From: Sorghum bicolor
Lineage: Eukaryota; Streptophyta; Magnoliopsida; Poales; Poaceae
Direction of reading: 5' to 3'
Assembly: GCF_000003195.3 (NCBI RefSeq)
Contig: NC_012871.2
Coordinates: forward strand, 16,436,658 to 16,500,657
Length of the DNA stretch: 64,000 bases
Under the pieces are notes generated by a model. The model was not told the origin of the DNA, did no database searches, and was given only the letters and a program-made list of their open reading frames with translations. The position numbers and the translations under genes are program-made. Below, piece by piece: positions 11,925 to 21,399 of the stretch (position 1 is its first letter; every line of letters starts with the position of its first letter).

Positions 11925-12214
11925 ATACTGAAGATATACTCCTTCCTATACTATACGTCAGGATACGCAGCGGGTCGTATATAGCCTGCCTGCCTGCCTG
12001 AGACAAAAGCGGATCGGATAGTTTTGTACATGCCGGAGTTATCACCACTCCACGGCCGCGGCGGGATTCACCGCATCGCGATCTCCCATTCGATCCGATC
12101 CGATCGGGTGTGGTGTGGCCCGATCGATCCTCGCGCGCCACTGCGCCGACCATTCAATTGCCATATGCTGATCCCACCCGCGCCGTCTTTTCTAGTATTT
12201 CTATAAGTAGGCAG

Positions 12215-12230
12215 CCTACGTATATAAATA
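12215..12230 (+). promoter_or_regulatory. Probable core promoter of the response regulator gene
   Basis: TATATAAATATA at about 12220 lies 170 bp before the ATG, a plausible TATA box. Upstream, 12090-12115 has repeated GATCC/GATCGG words; the core site of type-B response regulators is (A/G)GAT(T/C), so cytokinin control is possible but only inferred. Confidence 0.45.
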
Positions 12231-12389
12231 TACACGCCGCACTGCAGCTCCGGCCGGAGATCGCATTGCATTGGCACCATCCATCCATTCGTCCATCTTT
12301 TGATTTGATTTGATTTCACGTCACCTGAGGGCAAGCAAAGGCGGGAGCATTCGTGTCGATCGACCAGCCAGCCATACCGATATCGAACA

Positions 12390-13361
12390 ATGGAGGTGGC
12401 GGCGGCGGCGGCGGGGGTGGCATGCTGCCGTGGCCGGGACGACGGACACGCCGGCGAGGAGGAGAGGAGTAGCGCCAAGGACGCCGCCAAGGTGGTTGTG
12501 CCTATCGCCGACGACAAGGAGGTGGTGGAGCCGTGCGTCATCGCCGTCGACGACTGCTCCGTCGACCGCGCCCTCGTCACCGCGCTCCTTCGCCGCTCCA
12601 AGTACAGAGGTGAGGAACGACTACGCGTCAAGATTGCACAGATGATTCTTGGTTTGATTTTCTCTGACAAGAAACAGGACCAACAATGTACACATTGCAA
12701 GTAAACATTCAACATTCAGTAACTTTGCTACCTTTTGCTGATATATGCAGTCACCGCGGTTGACAGCGGGAAGAGGGCGCTGGAGATTCTGGGCTCGGTA
12801 CCTGCTCTTCTCTCTCTCTCGCTGACGCTCTATTCCATTCGCGTGCCTTGCCTTGGATTTTTCATTCAGTTGGCTGCTGAACATTGCCTTTATCTTTTGT
12901 ATACTGTATATATCCAGGAGCCCAATGTGAGCATGATCATCACAGACTACTGGATGCCAGAGATGACCGGCTACGACCTGCTCAAGAAGGTCAAGGTAAT
13001 TATTAACCATTGACTTAGATGTCATTTGCAGCCTAAACTCTCTATCGCCCTTTGTTAACATCTGACACAATCTGCACCTAAACAGGAGTCTTCGAAGCTG
13101 AAGCAGATCCCAGTGGTGATTATGTCCTCCGAGAACGTGCCCACCAGGATTACCAGGTCTGCATCTCGATCACTAACCCCATATTGGCGGTGTCCCTTCG
13201 TTACTATTGAGTCCTGACAAATAATTACCGCAAGACAATGACGATCTGCTACTCTGAATTTGGTTTTCAGATGCCTGGAGGAAGGCGCGGAGGACTTCCT
13301 GCTGAAGCCCGTCAGGCCGTCCGACATCTCCCGCATAACTACCAGGATTCTGCTGCACTGA
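12390..13361 (+). CDS. Type-A response regulator (cytokinin two-component signalling)
   Basis: Exons 12390-12609, 12751-12797, 12918-12995, 13086-13156 and 13271-13361 join to 168 codons plus stop, with GT-AG introns and consistent phases. The product is a 43-residue Ala-rich N-terminus followed by one receiver domain and almost nothing after it, which defines type-A regulators. The acidic pair is D54-D55, the phospho-acceptor is D99 in [12 protein letters not shown], and the conserved Lys is K151 in DFLLKPVRP. Known: such proteins receive phosphate from histidine phosphotransfer proteins and damp cytokinin signalling, acting in nucleus and cytosol; the genes are themselves induced by cytokinin. 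The short C-terminal tail resembles the small rice type-A proteins. All key residues are present; it looks functional. I do not assign a paralogue number. Confidence 0.93.
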
Positions 13362-14015
13362 AACACTTTGATCAGTGGTCCACCCAAGTTATTAGATTGT
13401 TACTAGTAGTGTTTTCAAGTCACAGTAGAGGTTGACGTAGGAATTCGGTAAATTTAGAATATCAGTTATTAGCCGCAGAATGGGTAATCTAATGTGGCAC
13501 ACTCCTTATTAGCTTCATTCAGTAGTGCATTGAGCTTTCTTTGGCGTCATACTCAAGAATATGCAGGGATTAGTTGTAGGCTTCCAGTAGCGAGATTGTT
13601 TTCTCATATAACATTGGCTTCAGTAGTGTAAAACCACTGGACGAATCATTTTTCTGTTTAAAGGAACATTTACATTGGCTTAGCCGTTTCTTCAACTAAT
13701 TTTTGTTTCAATTATTAAACATCTGCTGGGTTTGATTCACTTGATCAGTACATATCTTGTCACTATTTTCTTCATGCTAGCAAGCCTCTATAGAGGCGGG
13801 TCCTTGTCTCTGTCTCTACAAATCAACATTCATAGCTGCTCCTAAAAATCAATTGTAAGGACAGCTAAAAACAAAATTATTTCTTTAGAAAGCACAGATC
13901 AGACTGAATAACAATTCTTTTCATTCGGAGAAATCCCCACCAAGTAAACTCATGGTCGTGTGCCTCAAGTCACAAGTCATGTAGATTTTACACGAAATAT
14001 GTACAGGCCGGCGGT
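13362..14015. other. 3' flank of the response regulator; no gene seen
   Basis: AT-rich DNA that should include the 3' UTR and polyadenylation region. There are no open frames with recognisable content. Confidence 0.5.
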
Positions 14016-14167
14016 CAGTGGTGAAGCTATATACAAGACAGTGGGTGCACATGCACCCACGAAAAAATTAAACACCACTGAATAAATCAATTTTTTACCA
14101 TAATTATAGCCCTATATATCTATAAGAGAAATGCACTACCCTCTTATTTGCTCTAGCTTCGCCACTG
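14016..14167. mobile_element. hAT-type MITE with perfect 8-bp target duplication
   Basis: The 152-bp element begins CAGTGGTGAAGCTA and ends TAGCTTCGCCACTG (inverted repeats with one mismatch). It is flanked by CCGGCGGT on both sides (14008-14015 and 14168-14175). An 8-bp duplication with CAGTG termini is the hAT signature. Confidence 0.88.
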
Positions 14168-15197
14168 CCGGCGGTATTCAAACTCATAACCTCAAGCACC
14201 ATGTGTGTTACCTATTCCATCCCAAAGTCACTTCTTACAATATGGTAGATACATTCCTTCTGTATTCATTTTATTGAATTTTTAAATGAATATTTAGGCC
14301 TCAAACTAATCTAAATGAAAAAAGGATTCATATCATCAAGTACTACAGCTTTAGTTTTGATCGTTTCTCCATCCATGATTGTTTGAAAATTTTAAATTTT
14401 CAAATGTGAAGTTTGAACATAATTTTCCTTAGATAAATGATTCTAAGTGAAAAAATTATCAACTACAAAGTTGTATAGCTCTTGAGGATCTACAACTTTG
14501 GTTTATGTTGTTTCTCTATCCAAGGTCGTCTAGATATTTTGAATTTCAAAATGTGAGGACTTTAAATTGAATTTTGGTTCAAATGAAAAAGTTATTAAGT
14601 GCAATGATTTAGATATTTTCCAAATACATAACTTGGATTTTGATCATTTCTTCATCTAAGGCCATTTGAAAAATCCAAAGAAAATATGTGAACTTAAAAC
14701 AAAATTTGCAAGATCGAAACAATTTTAAATTTGATATAAAGTTTGTCTTCATCTAGCTTCGTTTTCAAAGCTATAAATTTTAGTGTATTTCAACTATTTT
14801 TAGAAACGACTCTAGATTTAGCCTTCTCTACAGATTGATTTCTAAGACCGTCATTTCTACAAAATAATAATCACCTCTAAAAATCCAGAGGTGGGTCATT
14901 TTTAAAACTATTTTTTAGAGACGGTTTTAGATAGAGTCGCCATTAACAGAAAAAAAATATTAGATTTTCTAAAAAGCAATATATAGTATGTGTTTCTCCT
15001 CTTGTAAAGCCATATCATCAATATTATTTCAGCCGTATCACATCTTATATGTTATTAAATTAGATGATGTCCGTCCAGCTACTATTCTCCATCCCATTCT
15101 ATCATCCTTCCTGACATGATTAGGTGATTCAGCGCCCGAAGAACCCGGTAGGGGAACTTGCTGGAGCACGGCGAGTTCTCATGCATGCGTCGATGAA
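14168..15197. repeat. AT-rich repetitive DNA with three degenerate ~140-bp tandem units
   Basis: Units start near 14348, 14489 and 14626, each opening with a version of ACAACTTTGGTTT, then TTTCT(C/T)CATCCAAGG, then an A/T tract. About 14815-14940 has GAGACGGTTTTAGA-like words typical of ends of large grass DNA transposons, but I cannot classify it. No gene. Confidence 0.45.
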
Positions 15198-15400
15198 CAC
15201 TGTAGCGTTTTCGTATTTGATAAATATTGTTCAATCATAGATTAACTAGGTTCAAAAGATTCGTCTCGAAAATTACAGATAAACTGTACAATTAGTTACT
15301 ATTTTTATCTATATTTAATGCTCTATGCATGCACCGTAAGATTCAATATGACAAGAAAACTAAAACTTTTAGCAATATTTTTTAAGAACTAAACAAGGCC
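15198..15400. mobile_element. MITE copy (GGCCTTGTTTAG family), one end missing
   Basis: Ends AAGAACTAAACAAGGCC and carries the family core on the reverse strand (TGTAGCG, TTGATAAATATTG, TTTAATGCTCTATGCATG). The opposite terminal GGCC is absent. Confidence 0.75.
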
Positions 15401-15534
15401 CGAGGATGGAGGGCCGCCTGGCTCAATGACTTCACACCAGCGAAAACAGAACAGGTAGAGTCTACTCCTCTCATATTTTAGTCATATAGGCATCATACGA
15501 CTTGATAGAACTTTTTCATCGGGTATCAAGCTAA

Positions 15535-15819
15535 GGCCTTGTTTAGATCTAAAAAGCTTTTGAATTTTAACATAGCAGGCCTTGTTTAGATTCGAAAAGT
15601 TTTTGGATTTTGACATCGTAGTACTTTTGTTTTTATTTGATAAACATTGTCCAATCATAGAGTAAATATGCTTAAAAGATTTGTCTCGTGATTTACAGAC
15701 AAACTGTGTAATTAGTTTTTGTTTTCATCTATATTTAATGTTTCATACATATACCGCAAGATTCGATATGACATGGAACCTTGAAAAGTTTTTGGATTTT
15801 GGATGAATTAAACAAAGCC
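15535..15819. mobile_element. MITE copy inserted in the tip of another copy
   Basis: A complete element runs from GGCCTTGTTTAGATTC (15578) to AATTAAACAAAGCC (15819). Just before it, 15535-15577 starts with the same GGCCTTGTTTAGATCT terminus, so one copy appears to have landed in, or been duplicated beside, another. Confidence 0.75.
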
Positions 15820-16157
15820 TTTGAATTTTTTCCCCTTTAACTATGAAGTCAAAGGAAGACGTGACAAAGAACATGATCTGCAGCTTACAGGTAATTAACA
15901 GGTGGTTGTTAGACTTAGGACTGCCTGTGCTCCATCAGTCAACGGGGCGACCATACTAGCTTTGCTCATCATAAACCAAGAACCAAATATATAATCTCAT
16001 TGGTAAATATCGATTTAGTATATATAATCTCCGTGGTAAATAAATGTTCTATATATATTGTTTCTTTATCCATGGATTTAAAAACTGAATATGAGAATGA
16101 TCATCACGGACTAGTGACTAGTGAGTGCCAGAGCCCAGGGATATGACTGGCTAGCTA
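15820..16157. other. Intergenic DNA; no gene seen
   Basis: Short AT-rich spacer between two MITE copies. No coding or repeat signal was recognised. Confidence 0.5.
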
Positions 16158-16399
16158 GGCTTTGTTTAGTTCACCCGAAATCCAAAAAGTTTTCAAGATT
16201 CCCCATCACATCGAATCTTGTGGCACATGCATGAAGCATTAAATATAGACGAAAATAAAAACTAATTACACAGTTTGCCTGTAAATCGCGAGACGAATCT
16301 TTTGATCCTAGTTAGTTCATGATTGGACAATATTTATCAAATAAAAACGAAAGTGCTACAGTAGCGAAATCTGAAATTTTTTCAGAACTAAACAAGGCC
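16158..16399. mobile_element. Complete MITE copy (GGCCTTGTTTAG family)
   Basis: Runs GGCTTTGTTTAGTTC to GAACTAAACAAGGCC with the full family core (CACATCGAATCTTG, AAATATAGACG, GCGAGACGAATC, GAAAGTGCTACAGTAGCG). Confidence 0.85.
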
Positions 16400-16800
16400 T
16401 AGTAGCTAAGGCAGAATCCGTGGCCGTGTTGTCCCTCGTCAATTCCTAAAAACCATACCCATGGCGATCATGCCGTCCGAATTCGCACCCACGAGGATCA
16501 GAAGATTTGTCACCGAACCCAACCAAAGGCCTTTGATTAGATACCTCTGTGGCGATCCTAGCCGGCAAAGAGGGGGATGGCGGCGTACATGCACGGCGAG
16601 GGAGCACGGCGGCGCGCCGTCTCGAGCAGGAGCACGGGAGAAAGAAGATAGGATTGGATTGATTTGTTATTTCTCACTGTCCACCCAACTTCCCACACAG
16701 CGAGTTTAAAGATTCACATACATGGGCTATGGCCCAGACGCTCCCAGAGGCAAAGCCAACATAGGGTCCAACATTACATGACACAATAGTTCAAAGAGAC
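16400..16800 (-). repeat. Left part of the LTR of old chromovirus D
   Basis: Element A inserted here and duplicated GAGAC. Removing A joins this stretch to 38237-38254, where a polypurine tract and TGTCATAACC mark the start of a minus-strand 3' LTR. This stretch should therefore be the rest of that LTR. Its outer boundary was not found, and no gene is visible in it. Confidence 0.5.
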
Positions 16801-17507
16801 TGTTGATGCAAAAGCTGATCTGCAAACACAAAGGGCTAATACCCGATTTAAACGTTAAGGCGTGCCAGCCGATTTGACCTTACTATCGGCAAAGGTGATA
16901 ACTCGAATACTTTGGTCCCGACAACAGCGATGCGCCCGGATGTCACGGTCAAGAGGTATTCACGCGGAACTCGAGAATACGCCGAGCTTAAGTCGACGAA
17001 CTCCTAAGAACTCGTAATAAAAAGGAAAATATGACGAAGTCGTCGAAAAAGTAGATGCTGGAATATGAGTAAAAACTTGTATTTGATTGATTGATAGATA
17101 TCTCATTACAAGGCCCTAGGGTCTACATTTATACCCTGCTTAAAGAGCTACAATTAGACACGACTAGGACTCGAATTCTAAATTAAACAGAATCCGTATA
17201 CAAAACGATTTTAAATAACTAAGGAAAACATAGAACCACCTCCTCGTAACCGATCGGGACACCGCCACAGATCAATCGGCAACCTCCACGCTTCCCTTCA
17301 GAGTCATCGGCAGTCTTCCTGTTATAGCCATCGGCAAACACCAATATTGAGCATCGGCAAGAACACGTCACCACCTATAGACTTAGTCATATTCAATCGT
17401 CTCTTCATCGGCAACTATCCTCATCGGTAACTCTTCTGCAGGCTAGTTACCGCTGCTCCACCTGCCGATCTTGGTCTCTGGGTACGTATCCAAAAACGGT
17501 GTCAACA
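16801..17507 (-). repeat. 3' LTR of element A (left copy)
   Basis: TGTTGATGC to GTGTCAACA; the partner is 37525-38231, identical in length and aligning without gaps by eye. Confidence 0.93.
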
Positions 17508-17520
17508 CATGCCCCCAATT
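17508..17520 (-). other. Polypurine tract of element A
   Basis: On minus, AAATTGGGGGCATG immediately precedes the 3' LTR; this is the expected plus-strand DNA primer. Confidence 0.6.
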
Positions 17521-17907
17521 TCGGAGTATGAAATCATTAATGCTCCGAAATTCTCTGCAGTAATGATGCCTTTCCACAATTAATTCTCCCAATTTGGTAA
17601 CCGACCGTTTAAATCTGAACAACCTTGGCCCGATTCTCCTGCAGGTTCCTCGAATTCCTCAACCTTCCGAAACGGATCTCTCCACTTTACGCGCCCATCG
17701 GCAATATTACCGTTAGAGGGAACTGCCGATGGACCGACCAAGAAATCTCGCACAGTGAAATATCTCCAGATCACAACCGCTTCCTATCAAATCACCTGCG
17801 TAATTCCTTGATTATCGTGCGAACAGTTACCATATCCACCTGAGTATCCTCGGATTTCACGGATACGGCGAAGAGATAAGTCAAATTTTCCCTTGCCCGT
17901 TTTGTCC

Positions 17908-17915
17908 TATAAATA
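17908..17915 (+). promoter_or_regulatory. TATA box for the antisense gene of element A
   Basis: CTATAAATACTCCC, a textbook plant TATA box on plus, lies 162 bp before the first ATG (18077) of the plant-mobile-domain gene. It is followed by a C-rich leader with repeated AACTTCAACAAG words (18004-18032). It suggests the gene has its own promoter, independent of the LTRs. Confidence 0.6.
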
Positions 17916-18076
17916 CTCCCTTCTCGGGTACTCCTTCTCCATCGCATCATTCTACAGCCCCAACTCTGCTTTCCTGGCGGCGGCACTGTTCGAGAGCTCC
18001 AAGAACTTCAACAAGAACTTCAACAAGAACTTCTTCCAACAACTCCCAAGTTTTCGATCTTCTCCCCTGCGAGGAG

Positions 18077-21000
18077 ATGGCCATCAACTTCGTCGTTCCT
18101 GAGGTCAGCGTACTGCCCTTTTTCTGTACTTTTACTGTACCCCTGTTCATCCGCAATCTTTCTTACTGAATCCTTTTTCTTTTTGTTCTTCTTTTCGTTC
18201 CCAAAAATTTCTAAGATTTGGCTGACAAGATCGTTATTCCTACCGATCAACCCCATCTCCAATGCCTTGGTCCACTAGGGAACTTGGATCCCACCGATCT
18301 CATAAACGCAGAGACAAACAGAATCCCTTTCACAGCCGAGAATTTTTCTTTAGATCTATGGAAAAACGCCTTCTGTTCCTGGCCCAGTCCTACCAAGGGA
18401 TGGAAGGATTGGTTTCTGAGAATCAGTAATTCAAATGAAGTCCAATGGGGTGAATGGAAATTAGATCAGTGCATTAGATTGTCTCTTGCCGATATGGAGA
18501 GAAATGAGTCGCTACTGATAGATGCCTCATACTTCTGGTCAGATACACTTAATGCTTTCGTGTTTGGCCATGGCCCTGCTTCCCCCACACTTGCCGATGT
18601 TCTTATGCTCACCGGTTTAGACATATCCACTGCCGATACCACCCACCTGTTCGACACCAAGCCCAGTGCTAAGGTAGAAACCCGTGCTATCGGCGGTTGG
18701 TCAGGGTATATTCAGAAGTACCACCGAACAGGACCTGTCAGTATAAAGGAACAGACCACCTTCCTGAACATGTGGTTAGATAAGTTTGTATTCTGTGGTC
18801 GATCGGCAGGACCAACTTCTGTCTACCTATCGGCAGCAGAAAGGTTAGCTAATGGTGGCCGATTTCCTCTTGGCCGATACCTGCTCGGCTCTGCTTATCA
18901 CCTCCTCCATCAAGTAGCCTAAAAACTACTGCTTGGTCAATCCATCGACAACTTAGGGGGTCCCTGGTGGTTCATCAATATGTGGCTTAGTCTTCACATG
19001 CACAAGCGCCTTGAGTTTGACCTTTTTGCACAGCGCTTCCCTAGAGATATAGCCGAGGATTATGAACTGGATGAAGAAGAATCGGCAACTCGTTCCCCTC
19101 TGAACTTTGGCGAAGCCGTCATAGTTTTGCCTGGCACAGGTGGCAACGCTGACCAGGTCAGCCGATTCTTCCAAACCCTGTATGAGGGTTTGACCAGGGA
19201 ACAGCGGGCATGGATGCCCTATGAAGATCCAGACACCAGATTCCCTCTGACTTTCCACCCCTTTAATGATGCTCTCAACAAGGATCGGGAGGTGATGATG
19301 GCAATTATCACTCCCAGAGCTATACCGGTGAACTTCTTTGGCAGTGGGAAAGTTTCTAATCTAACTTATGAGTTCTGCAATCCATCGGCACTAGCTCGTC
19401 AACTAGCTTTCGGTCAACTGCCGATTGCACTTTGCTATGCCGATGTGATAAAGCCAAGGGAAACTATCACCAGCCATCTCGAGTGGATCAGAGTATCCCA
19501 ACTTCCACCAAATGCCGATACAGATGTAGATTTATCGGCTTGGATTCCAGCTCTCTTCATCACTCAGACATACAAATAGTGGTGGGAAGAATGGAAAGAT
19601 CACCTATTCTGTAGATCGGCTCTCACGTACCGTGGCATGATCGACCTCCAGTACAAAGTCCCTGATAATACTGTAAGTACTCTAACCCGATACTTCAATC
19701 CTTTCACTTTCACTTTTCATTGGTATCTTACTCCCCTTGTTACATGCAGGTTGATGACACACCCCCATTGGTCAGCAGGAGTGGCAAGCCGATTGAGCTC
19801 CTTCCATCGGGCTCGATCTCTTTGATCGGCAACAACGCTCCAACCCTGGCTGCCATAATGCATCGAGGTGTGCGTCTCAAGAAAGTTACCACCAAGCGGG
19901 CGAAGATATCCCCATCGGTAGCTACCTCTACCCTAGCACAAGCCTTCAAGGTAAATTTTTGAGTTCTTATACCGATTCCATTCTTATACTTATTACACTT
20001 GTACCCACAATCTTCTCACTGTTGTATCAGCAGACCGGTACATCGGCAAAGACCATAAGTACGACTGCCGATGCCCCCCAGTCCAGTCAACCAAAGAGAA
20101 AAGGGTCCAAGAGTACCAGATTACAAGCAAAGCGTCAGAGAACAGTAAGGCCTTCTCCTCAACCAGTGTCTTCGATTCCAGTAGAATCATCCCCTTCTTC
20201 TCCAGAAGTCCAGACACAGCAGATACCATCTCCTCCTTAGCCACAAGAAGAACCCCAAGTGGAAGAGCTCCAACCAGAGGAACCTCAGCCAGAAGAAACA
20301 CCGGCTGACGTACACGAGCAGACCGCCGATCCAGCAAGCCTAACCATAGCATCGATAGTCTCCTTGATTCAGACAAGTACCGCGCCCCCTCAAGGTAACA
20401 TACTTTCCATTTATTGCCGATGAACCTATTTTTCCACTTTGTTAATAACTTCTGTCAATCTTGCAGCTGACATGGTCTCATCGGCAATCCCAGCCGATCA
20501 GCCGGTGGTTCCATCGGCTTCAACTGACCAAAGGCGAGAGATAGCTCTAAAGCAAGTAAGTTACCCGATCTTCATTTTTACTGTTATCAGTACTTGATCA
20601 TAAAATAACTTATTCCGTCCTCTCTTTTAGGAACAGGATTCTCCCGACAGTCTGTTCTCCTTTGCCATCAAAATTTCTGAGGATGAAGGCGAGGAAGCAA
20701 GTTCTTCTCGAGCAATTGGAATCTCATCGGTAGAGATTAAAGCAAAGCTGGCGGAGCTGTCAGCCCTCTTCCATCAAGATACAGCGCAATTGGTCGATGA
20801 TTCTGACCCAGCCAAAGTTCTATTCAAGGCTCTCAGAGGTCAAATCTCTGCCGATGCCGAGGAGGTTCTTTTCCAGGCTGCATATTTAGAGAGTCGTCAA
20901 CTGCAGTATCAAAAGGCTGCTCAGCGTCTTGCCGATAGAGCTGCTCACGCTCAGCTCTCAGAGGAGATGATGAAAGTGAAACTCCTTGCCGATGAGAAGC

Positions 21001-21302
21001 ATAAGAGCATCGGCGTTCTGAAATCCTCGGGAGATGTACTGAAGCATAAGATCTCTGATCTATCGACAAAGAGAGAAGCCCTGTTGGCAGAACTCAAATA
21101 GGTAGAAGAAGCTTTGTCCCAAGCTCAACAGGAAGAAAGCCAGCTGCCTGAGGCGATCAAGATTCTTGAACAAGAGCGAAATGTCCAAGCCCGCAAAGCA
21201 CTGCAAATGAAGAAGAAGCTGAAGCCAGTGGAGGGCTCTGCCGATGATGACGTAAAGGAGATAGAAGAAGCCAATCAGATCCGTCTACGCGCCATATCCT
21301 AA
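18077..21302 (+). pseudogene. Plant mobile domain (aminotransferase-like) gene carried antisense in element A
   Basis: Seen: exons about 18216-19672, 19750-19950, 20031-20394, 20467-20555 and 20631-21302, with introns of 77, 80, 72 and 75 bp. A small first exon (18077-18103, MAINFVVPE) is provisional because its junction phase does not fit. The large exon has the plant-mobile-domain pattern: spaced tryptophans (WKNAFCSW, WKDWFLRI), then LADMERNESLL, ASYFWSDTLNAFVFGHGP and TPTLADVLMLTGLD. Middle exons are Pro/Ser/Glu-rich; the last is a coiled coil. Four in-frame stops (18920 TAA; 19577, 20238 and 21099 TAG) each fit C-to-T changes in Gln codons. Known: this domain occurs in plant MAIL1/MAIN proteins and in transposons. 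The stop at 21302 overlaps the integrase end tail-to-tail. Confidence 0.8.
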
Positions 21303-21399
21303 GTCTCCATCAGCAAACTCCTTAGCCTTTACTTTCTTATCATACCATCTGGCAACTCTTTTCTTATTTTCTTCTATACTTATCAAAGCTTTCAGCCGA
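21285..21399 (-). pseudogene. Integrase C-terminal fragment of element A
   Basis: On minus, directly past the element-B insertion, the frame continues the integrase (LISIEENKKRVARWYDKKVK, then FADGDL) and stops TAG at 21285-21287. Family integrases usually go on after GDLVW for tens of residues, so this one is truncated. It overlaps the antisense gene end (21302) by 18 bp. The other part is at 29037 and above. Confidence 0.75.

Noticed and set aside
16461..16709. 82-codon plus-strand frame before element A
   Set aside because: Lies in the presumed LTR of chromovirus D on the opposite strand and has no recognisable domain.
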